64,000 nt of DNA from Taudactylus pleione (lineage: Eukaryota; Chordata; Amphibia; Anura; Myobatrachidae). This document shows positions 1 through 10,136 of this stretch, in pieces (the stretch's first letter is position 1; every line of letters begins with the position of its first letter). The stretch lies in assembly GCA_031769625.1 (NCBI GenBank), contig JAUIMM010000040.1, positions 9,730,001-9,794,000 on the forward strand. The letters run 5' to 3'. The notes beneath the pieces are model-generated. The model saw only the letters and a list, made by a program, of their open reading frames with translations, was not told where the DNA came from and made no database searches. The position numbers were made by a program, and so were the translations under genes.

Positions 1-1160
1 GGGCTGTAGCCGCACCTGCATCCTTAAAGCAGCAGCGACAAGCGCGCGTCTGTCTGTTAAAGGGTGGTGACACCCTCAAAGTGTGCTACACAAACAATTA
101 AAATATTGTTCTTTTTTTTTTGGTCTTTGTGAAATGTGTGGGCTGTAGCCGCACCTGCATCCTTAAAGCAGCAGCGACAAGCGTGCGTCTGTCTGTTAAA
201 GGGTGGTGACACCCTCAAAGTGTTCTACACAAACAATTAAAATATTGTTCTTTTTTTTTCGGTCTTTGTGAAATGTGTGGGCTGTAGCCGCACCTGCATC
301 CTTAAAGCAGCAGCGACAAGCGTGCGTCTGTCTTTTAAAGGGTGGTGACACCCTCAAAGTGTTCTACACAAACAATTAAAATATTGTTCTTTTTTTTTCG
401 GTCTTTGTGAAATGTGTGGGCTGTAGCCGCACCTGCATCCTTAAAGCAGCAGCGACAAGCGTGCGTCTGTCTGTTAAAGGGTGGTGTAACTCTCAAAGTG
501 CTCCAAAAAATAAAAAACTATTTTTTTAATGTGTTTGTGACTTGTGTGCGATGTAGCCGCACCTGCATCCTTAAAGCAGCAGCGACAAGCGTGCGTCTGT
601 CTGTTAAAGGGTGGTGACACCCTCAAAGTGTGCTACACAAACAATAAAAATATTCTTCTTTTTTCTGTCTATGTGAATTGTGTGGGCTGTAGCCGCACCT
701 GCATCCTTAAAGCAGCAGCGACAAGCGTGCGTCTGTCTGTTAAAGGGTGGTGACACCCTCAAAGTGTTCTACACAAACAATTAAAATATTGTTCTTTTTT
801 TTCGGTCTTTGTGAAATGTGTGGGCTGTAGCCGCACCTGCATCCTTAAAGCAGCAGCGACAAGCGTGCGTCTGTCTGTTAAAGGGTGGTGTAACTCTCAA
901 AGTGTTCTACACAAACAATTAAAATATTCTTCTTCTTTTTTCTGTCTTTGTGAATTGTGTGGGCTGTAGCCGCACTTGCATCCTCAAAGCAGCAGCGACA
1001 AGCGTGCGTCTGTCTGTTAAAGGGTGGTGTAACCCTCAAAGTGTGCTCCACAAACAATAAAAATATTCTTTTTTTTTTCTGTCTTTGTGAATTGTGTGGG
1101 CTGTAGCCGCACTTGAATCCTCAAAGCAGCAGCGACAAGCGTGCGTCTGTCTGTTAAAGG
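1..1160 (+). repeat. ~138-bp tandem array inside hAT copy 1
   Basis: Eight further unit starts follow the partial first unit, at about 140, 279, 418, 548, 684, 822, 961 and 1098, giving a period of 130-139 bp. Each unit has GGCTGTAGCCGCACCTGCAT, a CAGCAGCGACAAGCGTGCGT stretch, AAAGGGTGGTG and a T-rich tract. Related units occur in copy 3 (39150-39500) and, as a ~160-bp variant, at 38215-39150 and on the minus strand at 3880-4400. Short ORFs here are repeat artefacts. Confidence 0.95.
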
Positions 1161-1550
1161 ATTACATCGGTGACAGCATCCAAGTAGGCATGTCAGACAG
1201 TCCGTACCTGTACTGGCAGGAAAAAGAAGCAATTTGGAGGTCCCTGTACAAACTGGCTCTATTTTACCTGAGTTGCCCCCCCTCCAGTGTGTACTCCGAA
1301 AGAGTGTTTAGTGCAGCCGGGAACCTTGTCAGCGAAAGGCGTAGGAGGTTGCTTCCACAAAATGTGGAGAAGATGATGTTCATAAAATGAATTATCAACT
1401 CTTCCAGGGAGACCAGCCTCCAGAACGTACAGAGGGACCTGTGGTTCCAGCAGGGACGAATTAATACTCTGTGAGGATGAGGATGTACACACTGAAGAGG
1501 GTGAGGAATCGGTGAATGAGGAGGATGAGGATGACATCTTGCCTCCGTAG
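1161..1550 (+). pseudogene. hAT transposase C-terminal (hATC) remnant, copy 1
   Basis: The frame encodes the end of a BED-type hAT transposase. Key residues are SVYSERVFSAAGNLVSERRR followed by LLPQNVEKMMFIK, the conserved hATC dimerisation motif, then an acidic tail ending EEDEDDILPP. In complete hAT transposases this segment mediates dimerisation and follows the catalytic core. Here the core, insertion domain and BED finger are absent: the frame begins directly after the 138-bp array at AAAGGATTACATCGG. Compared with copy 3, one A is missing in the A-run near 1386, so the frame stops at 1388-1390 after FIK, while the downstream acidic tail remains readable in another frame to the TAG at 1548-1550. 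Not a functional gene. Confidence 0.85.
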
Positions 1551-2871
1551 AGCCAGTTTGTGCAGGGACAGATAAATTGCCAGCTTGTTTTGTGGGGGCC
1601 CAAACGAACCAATCATTTCAGCCACAGTTGTGTGGCAGACCCTGGCGCTGAAATGATTGGTTTGTTAAAGTGTGCATGTCCTGTTTATACAACATAAGGG
1701 TGGGTGGGAGGGCCCAAGGACAATTCCATCTTGCACCTCTTTTTTTTCTTTGCATTATGTACAGTTTGGGGCCTAGTTTTTCAATGCCATCCTGTCTGCC
1801 ACTGCAGTTTCACGCCTAGATGGGTCACGTGTTTGTGCCGCCCACTTGTGTCGCTTAGCATAGTCATCCAGCTACCTCGGTGCAACCTTTTGGACATAAA
1901 AACACTATTGTGAGGTGTGAGGTATTCAGAATAGACTGGAAATGAGTGGAAATTAAGGTTATTGAGGTTAATAATAGCATAGGAGCAGAAAAACCTACAA
2001 ATTCTGTGATTTTAGCTGTTTTTATGCTTTTTTTCAAAAAAATACAGATCCAAAACACAAAACCCAGAACCCAAAACACGCAAGGGTGGTTTTGGCAAAA
2101 CCAATCCAGATCCAAAACACGAAGAAAGATCCAGATCCAAAACCAAAACACAAAACACGAAAAGTGGCCGGTGCACACCCCTAATATATATATATATTAG
2201 GGGTGTGCACCGGCCACTTTTCGTGTTTTGTGTTTTGGTTTTGGATCTGGATCTTTCTTCGTGTTTTGGATCTGGATTGGTTTTGCCAAAACCACCCTTC
2301 CGTGTTTTGGGTTCTGGGTTTTGTGTTTTGGATCTGTATTTTTTTTAAAAAAAGCATAAAAACAGCTAAAATCACAGAATTTGTGGGTTTTTATGCTCCT
2401 ATTCAATTATTAGCCTCAATAACCTTCATTTCCACTCATTTCCAGTCTATTCTGAACACCTCACAATATTGTTTTTATGGCCAAAAGGTTGCACCGAGGT
2501 AGCTGGATGACTATGCTAAGCGACACGAGTGGGCGGCATAAACACGTGGCCCATCTAGGAGTGACACTGCAGTGGCAGACAGGATGGCAGTTTCAAAAAC
2601 TAGGCCCCAAACTGTACATACTGCAAAGAAAAAAAAGAGGTGCAACATGGAATTGTCCTTGGGCCCTCCCACCCACCCTTATGGTTGTATAAATAGGACA
2701 TGCACACTTTAACAAACCAATCATTTCAGCGCCAGGGTCTGCCACATGACTGTGGCTGAAATGATTGGTTCATTTGGGCCCCCCCAAAACAAGCGGGCAA
2801 TTAATGTGTCCCTGCACAAACTGGCTCTACGGAGGCAAGATGTCGTCCTCATCCTCCTCATCCACCGATTC
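1507..2871. repeat. ~675-bp-arm inverted repeat formed by two hAT 3' ends
   Basis: Positions 1507-2183 and the reverse complement of 2198-2871 are nearly identical and separated by 14 bp of AT dinucleotide (2184-2197). The arms run from the acidic C-terminal codons through the 3' region to the terminal repeat. Two elements, tail to tail, make a very large near-perfect palindrome. Confidence 0.9.
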
Positions 2872-3852
2872 CTTGGATAAAACAGGAAAAAGGGATTTAG
2901 TTGTTCCTGGACTGCTTACGGTCTTAGCCAAAGTTTCTGAACTTGACAGTAACTTTTTATGAACGCGCTGCAGGTGCCGTATAAGGGAGGATGTTCCTAG
3001 GTGGTTAACGTCCCTACCCCTACTTATTTCACCTTTACATATGGTACACGTGGCAAGACAGTTGTTGTCCAGATTTGGATAGAAATATTGCCAGACCAAA
3101 GAGGTGGAATGTTTGGTCTTCTGCCCAGGCATGACCGTGATGGGCTTTTTCATCCCACGGACAACAACTGTCTCCCCCGGAGCCTGATTTAAACAAACAA
3201 CATCACCATCAGAATCCTCCTCGCCAACTTCCTCCTCAGTGCCAGCTACACCTGTATCCTCATCCTGTTGTAATTCAACAGTGACATCTTCAATTTGCAT
3301 ATCAGCAAGTGGACTGTGAGTGCTCCTTTCAGCACTTGCAGGGTGCGTGCAAATGGTGGAAAGAGCCACCTCTTCCCGTCCAGTGCTGGGAAGGTCAGGC
3401 ATCGCAACAGCCACCACACTTGGACTCTCCTTGGGGACTTGTGATATCTTCTTAGAACGCACAGTTCTTCGCTGTGCTTTTGCCAGCTTAACTCGTTTGA
3501 TTTTTTTAGCAGGAGGAGGGCTTCCATCGTCATGTGAAGCTGAACCACTAGTCATGAACATAGGGAAAGACCTTAGCCGTTCCTTGCCACTCCGTGTCAT
3601 AAATGGCATATTGGCAAGTTTACGTTTCTCTTCAGATGATTTAAATGTTTTTTTTAAGGTCATTTTCCTGAACTTTGTCATTTGGGATTGTATGTGCCCT
3701 CTACTATGACATTGGGCATCGAGCTTGGCAGACGACGTTGATGGCATGTTATCGTCTATGTCATGACTAGTGGCAGCAGCTTCAGCACTAGGAGGAAGTG
3801 GTTCTTGATCTTTCCCTATTTTATTTTTATCGGAGAAAGTTTGGTCCTCCAT
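2827..3852 (-). CDS. BED zinc-finger protein of a core-deleted hAT element
   Basis: Uninterrupted 341-codon frame. Residues 1-110 are Ser/Lys-rich. A basic block near residues 112-135 (PPPAKKIKRVKLAK and onward) looks like a nuclear localisation signal. Residues ~190-220 are acidic. A BED zinc finger lies at ~250-302, with ligands C269, C272, H293 and H298 and the aromatic start WQYFYP. BED fingers bind transposon ends or act in chromatin proteins of the ZBED type. The last 13 residues (SVDEEDEDDILPP) match the extreme C-terminus encoded in copies 1 and 3, so a deletion has joined the finger region to the tail in frame, removing the RNase H-like core and hATC domain. The product could bind DNA but could not transpose alone. 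The first ATG follows the 5' repeats closely. Expression is unknown. Confidence 0.75.
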   Translation of the reverse strand: MEDQTFSDKNKIGKDQEPLPPSAEAAATSHDIDDNMPSTSSAKLDAQCHSRGHIQSQMTKFRKMTLKKTFKSSEEKRKLANMPFMTRSGKERLRSFPMFMTSGSASHDDGSPPPAKKIKRVKLAKAQRRTVRSKKISQVPKESPSVVAVAMPDLPSTGREEVALSTICTHPASAERSTHSPLADMQIEDVTVELQQDEDTGVAGTEEEVGEEDSDGDVVCLNQAPGETVVVRGMKKPITVMPGQKTKHSTSLVWQYFYPNLDNNCLATCTICKGEISRGRDVNHLGTSSLIRHLQRVHKKLLSSSETLAKTVSSPGTTKSLFPVLSKESVDEEDEDDILPP

Positions 3853-3879
3853 TTATGTTATATTGATTTGATATATACG

Positions 3880-4735
3880 TGCGGCTAAGGCGCACACAAA
3901 CACAGAAAATATTTTTTTATTTTTGCTGGAGAGTAGTGCACTTTGTGGGTTACAACACCCTTTAAGAAATGAGCCACCCGGCCCTTTACTTATGGGACAC
4001 TGGTGCACGCTTGGCGCTGCTCCTTTGTTGATGCACGTGCAGCTACAGCCCACACAATTCACAAACACAGAAAATATTTTTTTATTTGGTTTGGAGTGTA
4101 CTTTGGGGGTTACAGCAACCTTTAACGGTCAAGCCAGCCGGCCCTTTACTTATGACACAGGCGCACGCTTGGCACTACTTTGTTGATGCACGTGCGGCTA
4201 CTGCGCACACAATTCACAAACACAGAAAATATTTTTTTATTTGGTTTGGAGTGTACTTTGGTGGTTACAGCACCCTTTACCGGTCAAGCCAGCCGGCCCT
4301 TTACTTATGACACAGGCGCACGCTTGGCACTACTTTGTTGATGCACGTGCGGTTACTGCGCACACAATTCACAAACACAGAAAAAATATTTTTTTTTTAG
4401 CACTTGGGGGGAGCACCCCTGTCGGACAGAGCACCCCCTGGACAACACTACAGCACCCCTTTAGGACTGGGACACTGCACAGGACTTTGGAGTGGACACA
4501 GCCCCTATGGATAACTGACTGCACAACACAGTCCAGCCACCCCTATGGACTTTGAAGTAGTGGACACAGCCCCTATGGACAACAGCAGCACAGCACAACA
4601 CAGCCAGCCCCTATGGACTTTGAAGTAGTGGACACAGCCCCTATGGACAACAGCAGCACAGTGCAGCACAGCACAGCACAACACTACTCTGCACTACACT
4701 ACACTACACTACACTACACTACACAGCCCAGCCGG
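3880..4735 (-). repeat. 5' tandem repeats of hAT copy 2
   Basis: About three ~160-bp units (3880-4400), minus-strand relatives of the array at 38215-39150. They are followed by short repeats around CCCCTATGGAC and CAGCACAGCACA, and an ACTAC run at about 4684-4722. This is the 5' leader of the element; short ORFs here are artefacts. Confidence 0.85.
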
Positions 4736-4797
4736 CCCTAACTCCCACCCTCCCTCTTCACTGTCCACAGCCGAGTGAGAAAATGGCGCCGACGAGG

Positions 4798-4812
4798 GTA
4801 CCTTATATAGGA
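4798..4812 (-). promoter_or_regulatory. TATA-type promoter of hAT copy 2
   Basis: The minus strand reads GGATCCTATATAAGGTACC about 130 bp inside the element's 5' end. The same block occurs at 37840-37860 in copy 3 and, diverged, near 5915-5925. Conservation at a fixed distance from the end supports a promoter, but activity is not shown. Confidence 0.55.
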
Positions 4813-4938
4813 TCCAAAACCTGCGAGACCCGGAAGGCGGGATGATGACGTTTTGCCTTGATTTGAGATCCGAGTCAGGCGGATCGGCCTCGGATCGGGG
4901 GGGTTCGGATTTCAGAAATCCGAACCCGCTCACCCCTA

Positions 4939-4964
4939 ATATATATATATATATATTGTATGTG

Positions 4965-4997
<33 letters not shown>

Positions 4998-5000
4998 GTA
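4939..5000. repeat. TA/TG microsatellite
   Basis: Alternating (TA)n, (TG)n and (TA)n directly beside hAT copy 2. This is probably the target-site microsatellite into which copies 1 and 2 inserted. Confidence 0.9.
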
Positions 5001-5769
5001 TGTACGTTTGTATGTGTGTGTGGTGAAGGGGAGGGGAGGACTCACACAAGAAAAGTATACAAGTGAAGAGGGGCCAAAAATTATTTGAGCATATGTATAA
5101 TTTAAGTAAAAGGGAGTAGGGGACAAAGCAGTATTAAACGAAACACACACACATACATATACAGTAAGTGAACGTGAAGGGTAATAGGGGATCATTAATT
5201 ATAAATAAGAGAAGGGGTGAGGGCAACAACAAAAAATAATTAACTATATATAGTTGCGTTGGGACAAAAAAATAATCAAATATATACTATACAAATAACA
5301 ATACAATTGGAGGGGTCAAGATTGGAAGGAGGAGTCATAAGTAGAGATGGGAGGAGTCAGGGTTCATTCTTAAGCCGCCCCCGCCCTACTGTGTGAAAAG
5401 GGAAAATGCAAGAGGGGGGGCGCTGTCCCTTAGCTTGCCATGGGCGCTCAGACCCCTAGATATGCCCCTGCCTGCTTGATTTGGAAGCTTTCAAAAATTA
5501 TTCATGAGTAACATTTAGGTTTACAATTGTATACAAAAATTTAGCATCAGTATTTGTTAAATCTGAAATCTCACATTTATAGGTTGATCTATGATGCATA
5601 CAGTGGTAATTTCGAGGTATATATAAATGTAAAAAGATTTTCAGACTAGAACTTTTTGAATCTCTAATCCATTACTTGTGGTCTGTTTAAATCTAACACA
5701 AATGGTAAAACACATGTTACCAAGAATATAGTGGGCCATTACTGACACCATAAACAGGCAAAAGAAATA
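5001..5769. other. Non-coding, unassigned
   Basis: A/T-rich with a GC-rich patch at 5370-5470. No ORF of note and no recognised family. Confidence 0.5.
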
Positions 5770-6330
5770 TTACAAACATTTTATATTATCTGAGAACCAG
5801 ACCCACCCGAACATAAGGTATCCGAGTAAAGCCCAAGTCTTCCCATCTGACTCAGATTCCAAAACGAGGCAAAACGTCATCTTCCCATTGTTGGATCTTG
5901 CGTATTTTGGATCATATATAAAGTCCCTCCCCGCGTTCAGGTGCCATTTCACGAGTGAGTTCCGATGGAGTAGGCAGTGCAGGTAGGACTCTCAGTGAAA
6001 AAGTTAGTTAGCTAGCAGCAGCTACTGTAGTGCACAGTCAGTGTTCCTTCAAGTCTGTATAGGCAGGGGCACTGTCTGTGTGGAGGAGGGAGCATTTCAT
6101 TGTGTGTGTGTGACACTCAACACTGCAGTGCATAGTCACAGGTCCCTTCAAGTCTGTAAAGGACGGGCACTGTGTCTATGTGGAGTGGAATAAGGGAGCC
6201 TGGTGTGTTCAGGGCATAGGGCACGCTGTCTGTAAAAAGAAAAGGCTGTGTGTGTGCCATTGTGGTTGTCTCTACTGGTCAGTGTCACTATCACTAACAC
6301 TAAGTAAAAGAGAAAAAAAATTCCAACTTG

Positions 6331-6714
6331 TGTGCGTTCAGCCAACACAGAAAGGCTGTGCTACCTTGTCTAATGGATAGTGGGTCCAGTCAAGGGCCAC
6401 TGCCATAATATTTGTGCAGTGAAACGGTGTTGTCTGTTGCACCCCCAAAAAATTAAAAAACATTTTTTATTAGAAAGTACTGTGTGTGTTCATCCAACAC
6501 AGGAAGGCTGTGCTAACTTGTCTACTGGCTAGTGGTTCCAGCCAAGGGCCATTGACGTAATATTTGTGCAGTGCAACAGTGTTGTCTGCTGCACCCCCCA
6601 AAAAAATATTGTTTTTACTAGAAAGTACTGTGATTGTGTGCATTCAACCAACACAGGAAGGCTGTGCTACCTTGTCTAACGGTCAGTGGGTCCAGCCAAG
6701 GGCCACTGCCGTAA
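6331..6714 (+). repeat. ~152-bp tandem repeat, about 2.5 copies
   Basis: Units start near 6331, 6484 and 6635. Each carries CAACACAG(A/G)AAGGCTGTGCTA, AGGGCCA(C/T)TG and a GCACCCCC plus A-run. The array abuts the transposase exon directly, as in hAT copies 1 and 3. Confidence 0.9.
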
Positions 6715-6799
6715 GATTGCAGCACCTGCAAGAACAGTTTAATTTGCCCTGCCACCAGCTGAAGCAAGAAGTAGTGACAAAGTGGAATTCCACGCTTTA

Positions 6800-8416
6800 C
6801 AGTGCATCCGGAAAGTATTCACAGCGCTTCACTTTTTCCACATTTTGTTATGTTACAGCCTCATTCCAAACTGGAATATTTTCATTTTTGCCCTCAAAAT
6901 TCTACACACAATACCCCATAATGACAACATGTAAAAAGTTTTTTGAGATTTTTGAAAATTTAATAAAAAAACAACAACTAAGAAATCACATGTACATAAG
7001 TATTCACAGCCTTTGTCATGAAGCTCAAAATTGAGCTCAGGTGCATCCTGTTTCCACTGATCATCCTTGGGATATTCCTACAGCTTAATTGGAGTCTACC
7101 TGTGGTAAATTCAGTTGTTTGGACATGATTTTGAAAGGCATACACCTGTCTAAATAAGGTCCCACACTTAACAGTGCATGTCAGAGCACAAACCAGGCAT
7201 GAAGTCCAAGGAATTGTCTGTAGACCTCCAAGACAGGATTGTCTCAAGGCACATATCTTGGTAAGGGTACAGAAAAATATCTGCTGCTTTGAAGGTCCCA
7301 ATGAGCACAGTGGCCTCCATCATCCATAAATGGAAGAAGTTCAGAACCACCAGGACTCTTCCTAGAGTTGGCTGGCCATCTAAACTGAGCGATCGTGGGA
7401 GAAGGGCCCTATTCAGGGAGGTGACCAAGAACCCGATAGTCACTCTGTCAGAGCTACAGCATTCCTCTGCGGAGAGAAGAGAACCTTCCAGAAGGACAAC
7501 CATCTCTGCAGCAATCCACCAATCAGGCCTGTATTGTAGAGTGGCCAGACGGAAGCCACCCCTTAGTAAAAAGCACATAGCAGCCCACCTGGAGTTTGCC
7601 AAAATGCACCTGAAGGACTCTCAGACCATGAGAAACAAAATTCTCTGGTCTGATGAGACAAAGATTGAACTCTTTGGTGTCAAAGCCTGGCGTTATGTTT
7701 GGAAGAAACCATGCACCGTTCATCACCAGGCCAATAACCACCTCTACAGTGAAGCATGGTGGTGGCAGCATCATGCTGTGGGGATGTTTTTCAGCAGCAG
7801 GAATTGGAGACTAGTCAGGATAGAGGGAAAGAGGAATGCAGCAATATACAGAGACATCCTGGATGAATACCTGCTCCAGAGCACTCTTGACCTCAGACTG
7901 GGGCGAAGATTCATCTTTCATCAGGACAATGATCCTAAGCACATAGCCAAGATATCAAAGGTCTGTGAATGTCCTTGAGTGGCCCAGCCAGAGCCCAGAC
8001 TTGAATCTTATTGAATATCTCTGGAGAGATCTGAAAATGGCTGTGCACCGACGCTTCCCATCCAACCTGATGGAGCTTGAGAGGTGCTGCAAAGAGGAAT
8101 GGGCGAAACTGCCCAAAGATAGGTGTGCCAAGCTTGTGGCATCATATTCAAAAAGACGAGGCTGTAATTGCTGCCAAAGGTGCATCAACAAAGTATTGAG
8201 CAAAGACTGTGAATACTTATGTACATGTGAATTCTTAGGTTTTCTTTTTAATTAAATTTGCAAAAATCTCAAAAAAACTTTTTACACATTGTCATTATGG
8301 GGTATTGTGTGTAGAATTTTGATTACAAAAATGAATTTATTCAAGTTTGGAATAAGGCTGTAACATAGTAAAATGTGGAAAAAGTGAAGCACTGTAAATA
8401 CATTCCGGATGCACTG
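6800..8416 (+). mobile_element. Tc1/mariner element (1617 bp) with long inverted ends
   Basis: Bounded by CAGTGCATCCGGAAAGTATT and its reverse complement-like right end, with TA target duplications at 6798-6799 and 8417-8418. The inverted ends extend about 200 bp (to ~7010 and from ~8208) and each holds an inner repeat of the AAGTATTCACAG motif, the IR/DR layout of many vertebrate Tc1 elements. It carries one decayed transposase frame and lies inside an hAT exon. Confidence 0.95.
7199..8258 (+). pseudogene. Tc1-like transposase, decayed
   Basis: The frame opens at ATG 7199 (MKSKELSVDLQDRIVSRHIS), has a TAA at 7262, then continues to 7978. Seen in order: paired-like helix-turn-helix DNA-binding region (to ~7600), first catalytic Asp in LWSDETKIELFG (~7650), second Asp in FHQDNDPKH (~7925), and, after a shift to another frame at ~7955-7965, WPSQSPDLNLIEYLW with the catalytic Glu (~7980-8025). 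This is the DD34E arrangement of Tc1 transposases, which cut and paste the element through TA sites. The shift looks like a short deletion between KISK and NVLEWP. Family length is about 340 residues. The stop and the shift make it inactive. Confidence 0.9.
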
Positions 8417-8512
8417 TATATGCTACAGCGGATGGAGGAACAGCAAAATGCCATCCAAAGCTACACAAACAGCCATCACATTGGGAGAAAGTACCTTACT
8501 CCAATGCAGTGG

Positions 8513-8954
8513 AGAATACTTTATTGATTCCTATAAGTCGCTATTTAGCGCTGCAAGTCGCTTAAGAAAGAATTGCTTTCCAGTCCAATCGTGTGGTTCC
8601 AAAGCACAAAGAGTTATTTATGCATAAAGGGGTAACACGATGTAAGATTTAACAATTAGAGTAAAAAGCAATAATAAAGTACAGCTCGATACATACGCAT
8701 GCGCACTGGTCCCAGTATACAGTCATCAATCCAGACGTCTGCGGAAACAAGAAGATACCTTTACACTGGGATCGGGACACAGCTTATATACCTTACAGGT
8801 TTCTGAGTTAACAAAGGGACTAATTAACAGGTTTCCATTGGTTCTTGCTTCTGGATAATCTGGTCATTGGTTAGTTCATACGGTGTCATCAGGGGCATGG
8901 CTCAGTCCTACAACGGTCTCTTTGTGTAGCTTCCTGCTGAACAACTGGTTAAAA
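8513..8954. other. Non-coding, unassigned
   Basis: Includes a TTATATACC box near 8785 and two CCATTGG/TCATTGG boxes (8835-8872). It could be regulatory sequence of an unidentified retroelement. Nothing else recognisable. Confidence 0.35.
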
Positions 8955-9393
8955 CTGTGTGACCACCCACAGCTATTGCGAGCAGCCATGATGATGATGA
9001 TGATGGTCGCGATGGTCAAGACCATCTCGACCATCAGGCTTGCGACGAGACCCTTGTCGTAGGGTCTCCTGGCCGCAAGCCCCAGAGAGATTTTGGATTT
9101 AACAGAGCCAGAATCTCTCCACTGACATCACTCGTGATGTCAGTGGGGCCGCCCCCAAATGGCAGGCGTTCTCATGGGAACACCTCCGTTTGGGCAGCCA
9201 CCCCCCGGCCCGCCCACTCAACATCGACAGCTCGCCCCCTTTGTTGCGAGCCCCGGAGTGACGGATTGCCCGTCGCTAGCTGGGTCTTGTGCATGCGCAT
9301 GACGGAGCCGGCTCCGTCATGCGCTTGCACTGTGGGCCACCATCGACCCAGTTGCGAGCGCTCAGCACTTGCGACCGGGTCTGAATCAGGCCC
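8955..9393 (-). mobile_element. Palindrome-rich MITE A1 (truncated)
   Basis: Minus-orientation copy of the GGGCCTGATTCAG MITE. One end, CTGAATCAGGCCC, is intact at 9381-9393; the other is missing. It contains the family's hairpin chain: GATGGTC/GACCATC, the CACTGACATCAC...GTGATGTCAGTG palindrome, TGACGGAGCCGGCTCCGTCA, and the end hairpin. No coding potential. Confidence 0.8.
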
Positions 9394-10136
9394 TGTGTAC
9401 AAAAAAAAAATGGCATGGTCCCCTCCCAAAAAAACAGTACTGGTTGTGCTAAATACAGGGGACAAACAATGTGGGGGTCCCCCATATGAAGCACAACCAG
9501 CACCAGGCTTTTCAGAACCAGTCCTGGTTTCCAAAATACGTGGGACAAATGACGTAGGGGTATTTAGTGCAATCAGCAACGGGCTCTGAGCTGGTCCTGG
9601 TTCTGGAAATACAGGGGGGGAAAATGCATAGGGCCCCCCTATATTTCCCAGAACCAGTACTGGACCCTTTCTAGCGGATGCCACAATCAGTGTAGCCCTT
9701 TCACCGAGCCCCCCATTGCAGCATCACCCCTGATCACTAGTCAGCCCAGGCCAGTGATCCCTGGGGAGTTGTGAACCCCCCCAATAAAGGGGTCCCCCTC
9801 TCTAGGGCACCCCAGGCTGATAGCTCGGGGCTATCCCCGACAACCATGGGTGGTGGGTGCCGGGTTGATTATGTAAAGTGTAGTGCAATTATATTTAAAA
9901 TATTGTCTTTTGCTGTGGAACTACAGTTCCCAGCAAGCGTCCCCCGCATGCTGGTATTTCGAGAATCACAAGTATCAGCATGCGGGGAATTACTGGTGTT
10001 CTGGTAGCTGTAGTTCCACAACACAAGCAATATTAAAAATACACAACACACACACCGTAGAAAAGTATAAGTTTATTAAAACAACATGCACACACATGTA
10101 CTCACACATGTATACACTATCTCACATACTCACCTA

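Larger units (their letters stand above)
1..2183 (+). mobile_element. hAT element copy 1 (left part outside window)
   Basis: Right part of a non-autonomous hAT element: a tandem array (1-1160), a C-terminal dimerisation-domain remnant (1161-1550), a 3' region, and a right end that reads TAGGGGTGTGCACCGG on the minus strand. The same end bounds copies 2 (2198-4938) and 3 (37694-41070). The 5' end is beyond the window, so its length and left target duplication cannot be seen. hAT assignment rests on the hATC motif and on the 8-bp target duplication of copy 3. Confidence 0.85.
2198..4938 (-). mobile_element. hAT element copy 2 (complete ends, core-deleted)
   Basis: Complete at both ends: TAGGGGTGTGCACCGG at 2198, and the other end at 4938 reading TAGGGGTGAGCGGGTTCGG on the minus strand. 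The flanking 8 bp on both sides are ATATATAT, consistent with an hAT 8-bp target duplication but uninformative because the site is a TA repeat. Read on the minus strand it has a TATA-type promoter (about 4800), GC-rich tandem repeats, a 341-residue BED-finger ORF and the hAT 3' region. It is 2741 bp and lacks the catalytic core. Confidence 0.9.
5770..8512 (+). mobile_element. Remnant of a second hAT family, interrupted by Tc1
   Basis: 5790-5960 resembles the 5' end of the other hAT family (GAGGCAAAACGTCATC, a TATA-like CATATATAAAG, and a GCCATTT leader). It continues into tandem repeats (6331-6714) and then a transposase exon fragment. No matching right end was found, so the element is truncated after about 8512. 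Exact left end uncertain. Confidence 0.6.
6715..8512 (+). pseudogene. hAT transposase exon fragment split by Tc1
   Basis: 6716-6799 encodes LQHLQEQFNLPCHQLKQEVV then TKWNSTLY, the hAT core region around the conserved W-N-S-T motif. The frame resumes at 8419 with MLQRMEEQQNAIQSYTNSH and runs to about 8512. The two halves join in frame when the Tc1 element and one TA are left out, so this was one exon before insertion. Roughly 60 codons survive of a transposase normally 600 or more residues long. No start, BED finger or hATC domain is attached. Non-functional. Confidence 0.75.

Noticed and set aside
1..1160. CRISPR-like regular repeat
   Set aside because: Units are contiguous ~138-bp tandem copies without unique spacers, inside an hAT element in a eukaryotic genome.
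9134..9684. Frames of 151 and 170 codons across MITE A1 and the foldback
   Set aside because: They cross an element boundary, and the sequence is palindromic, so frames mirror on both strands.
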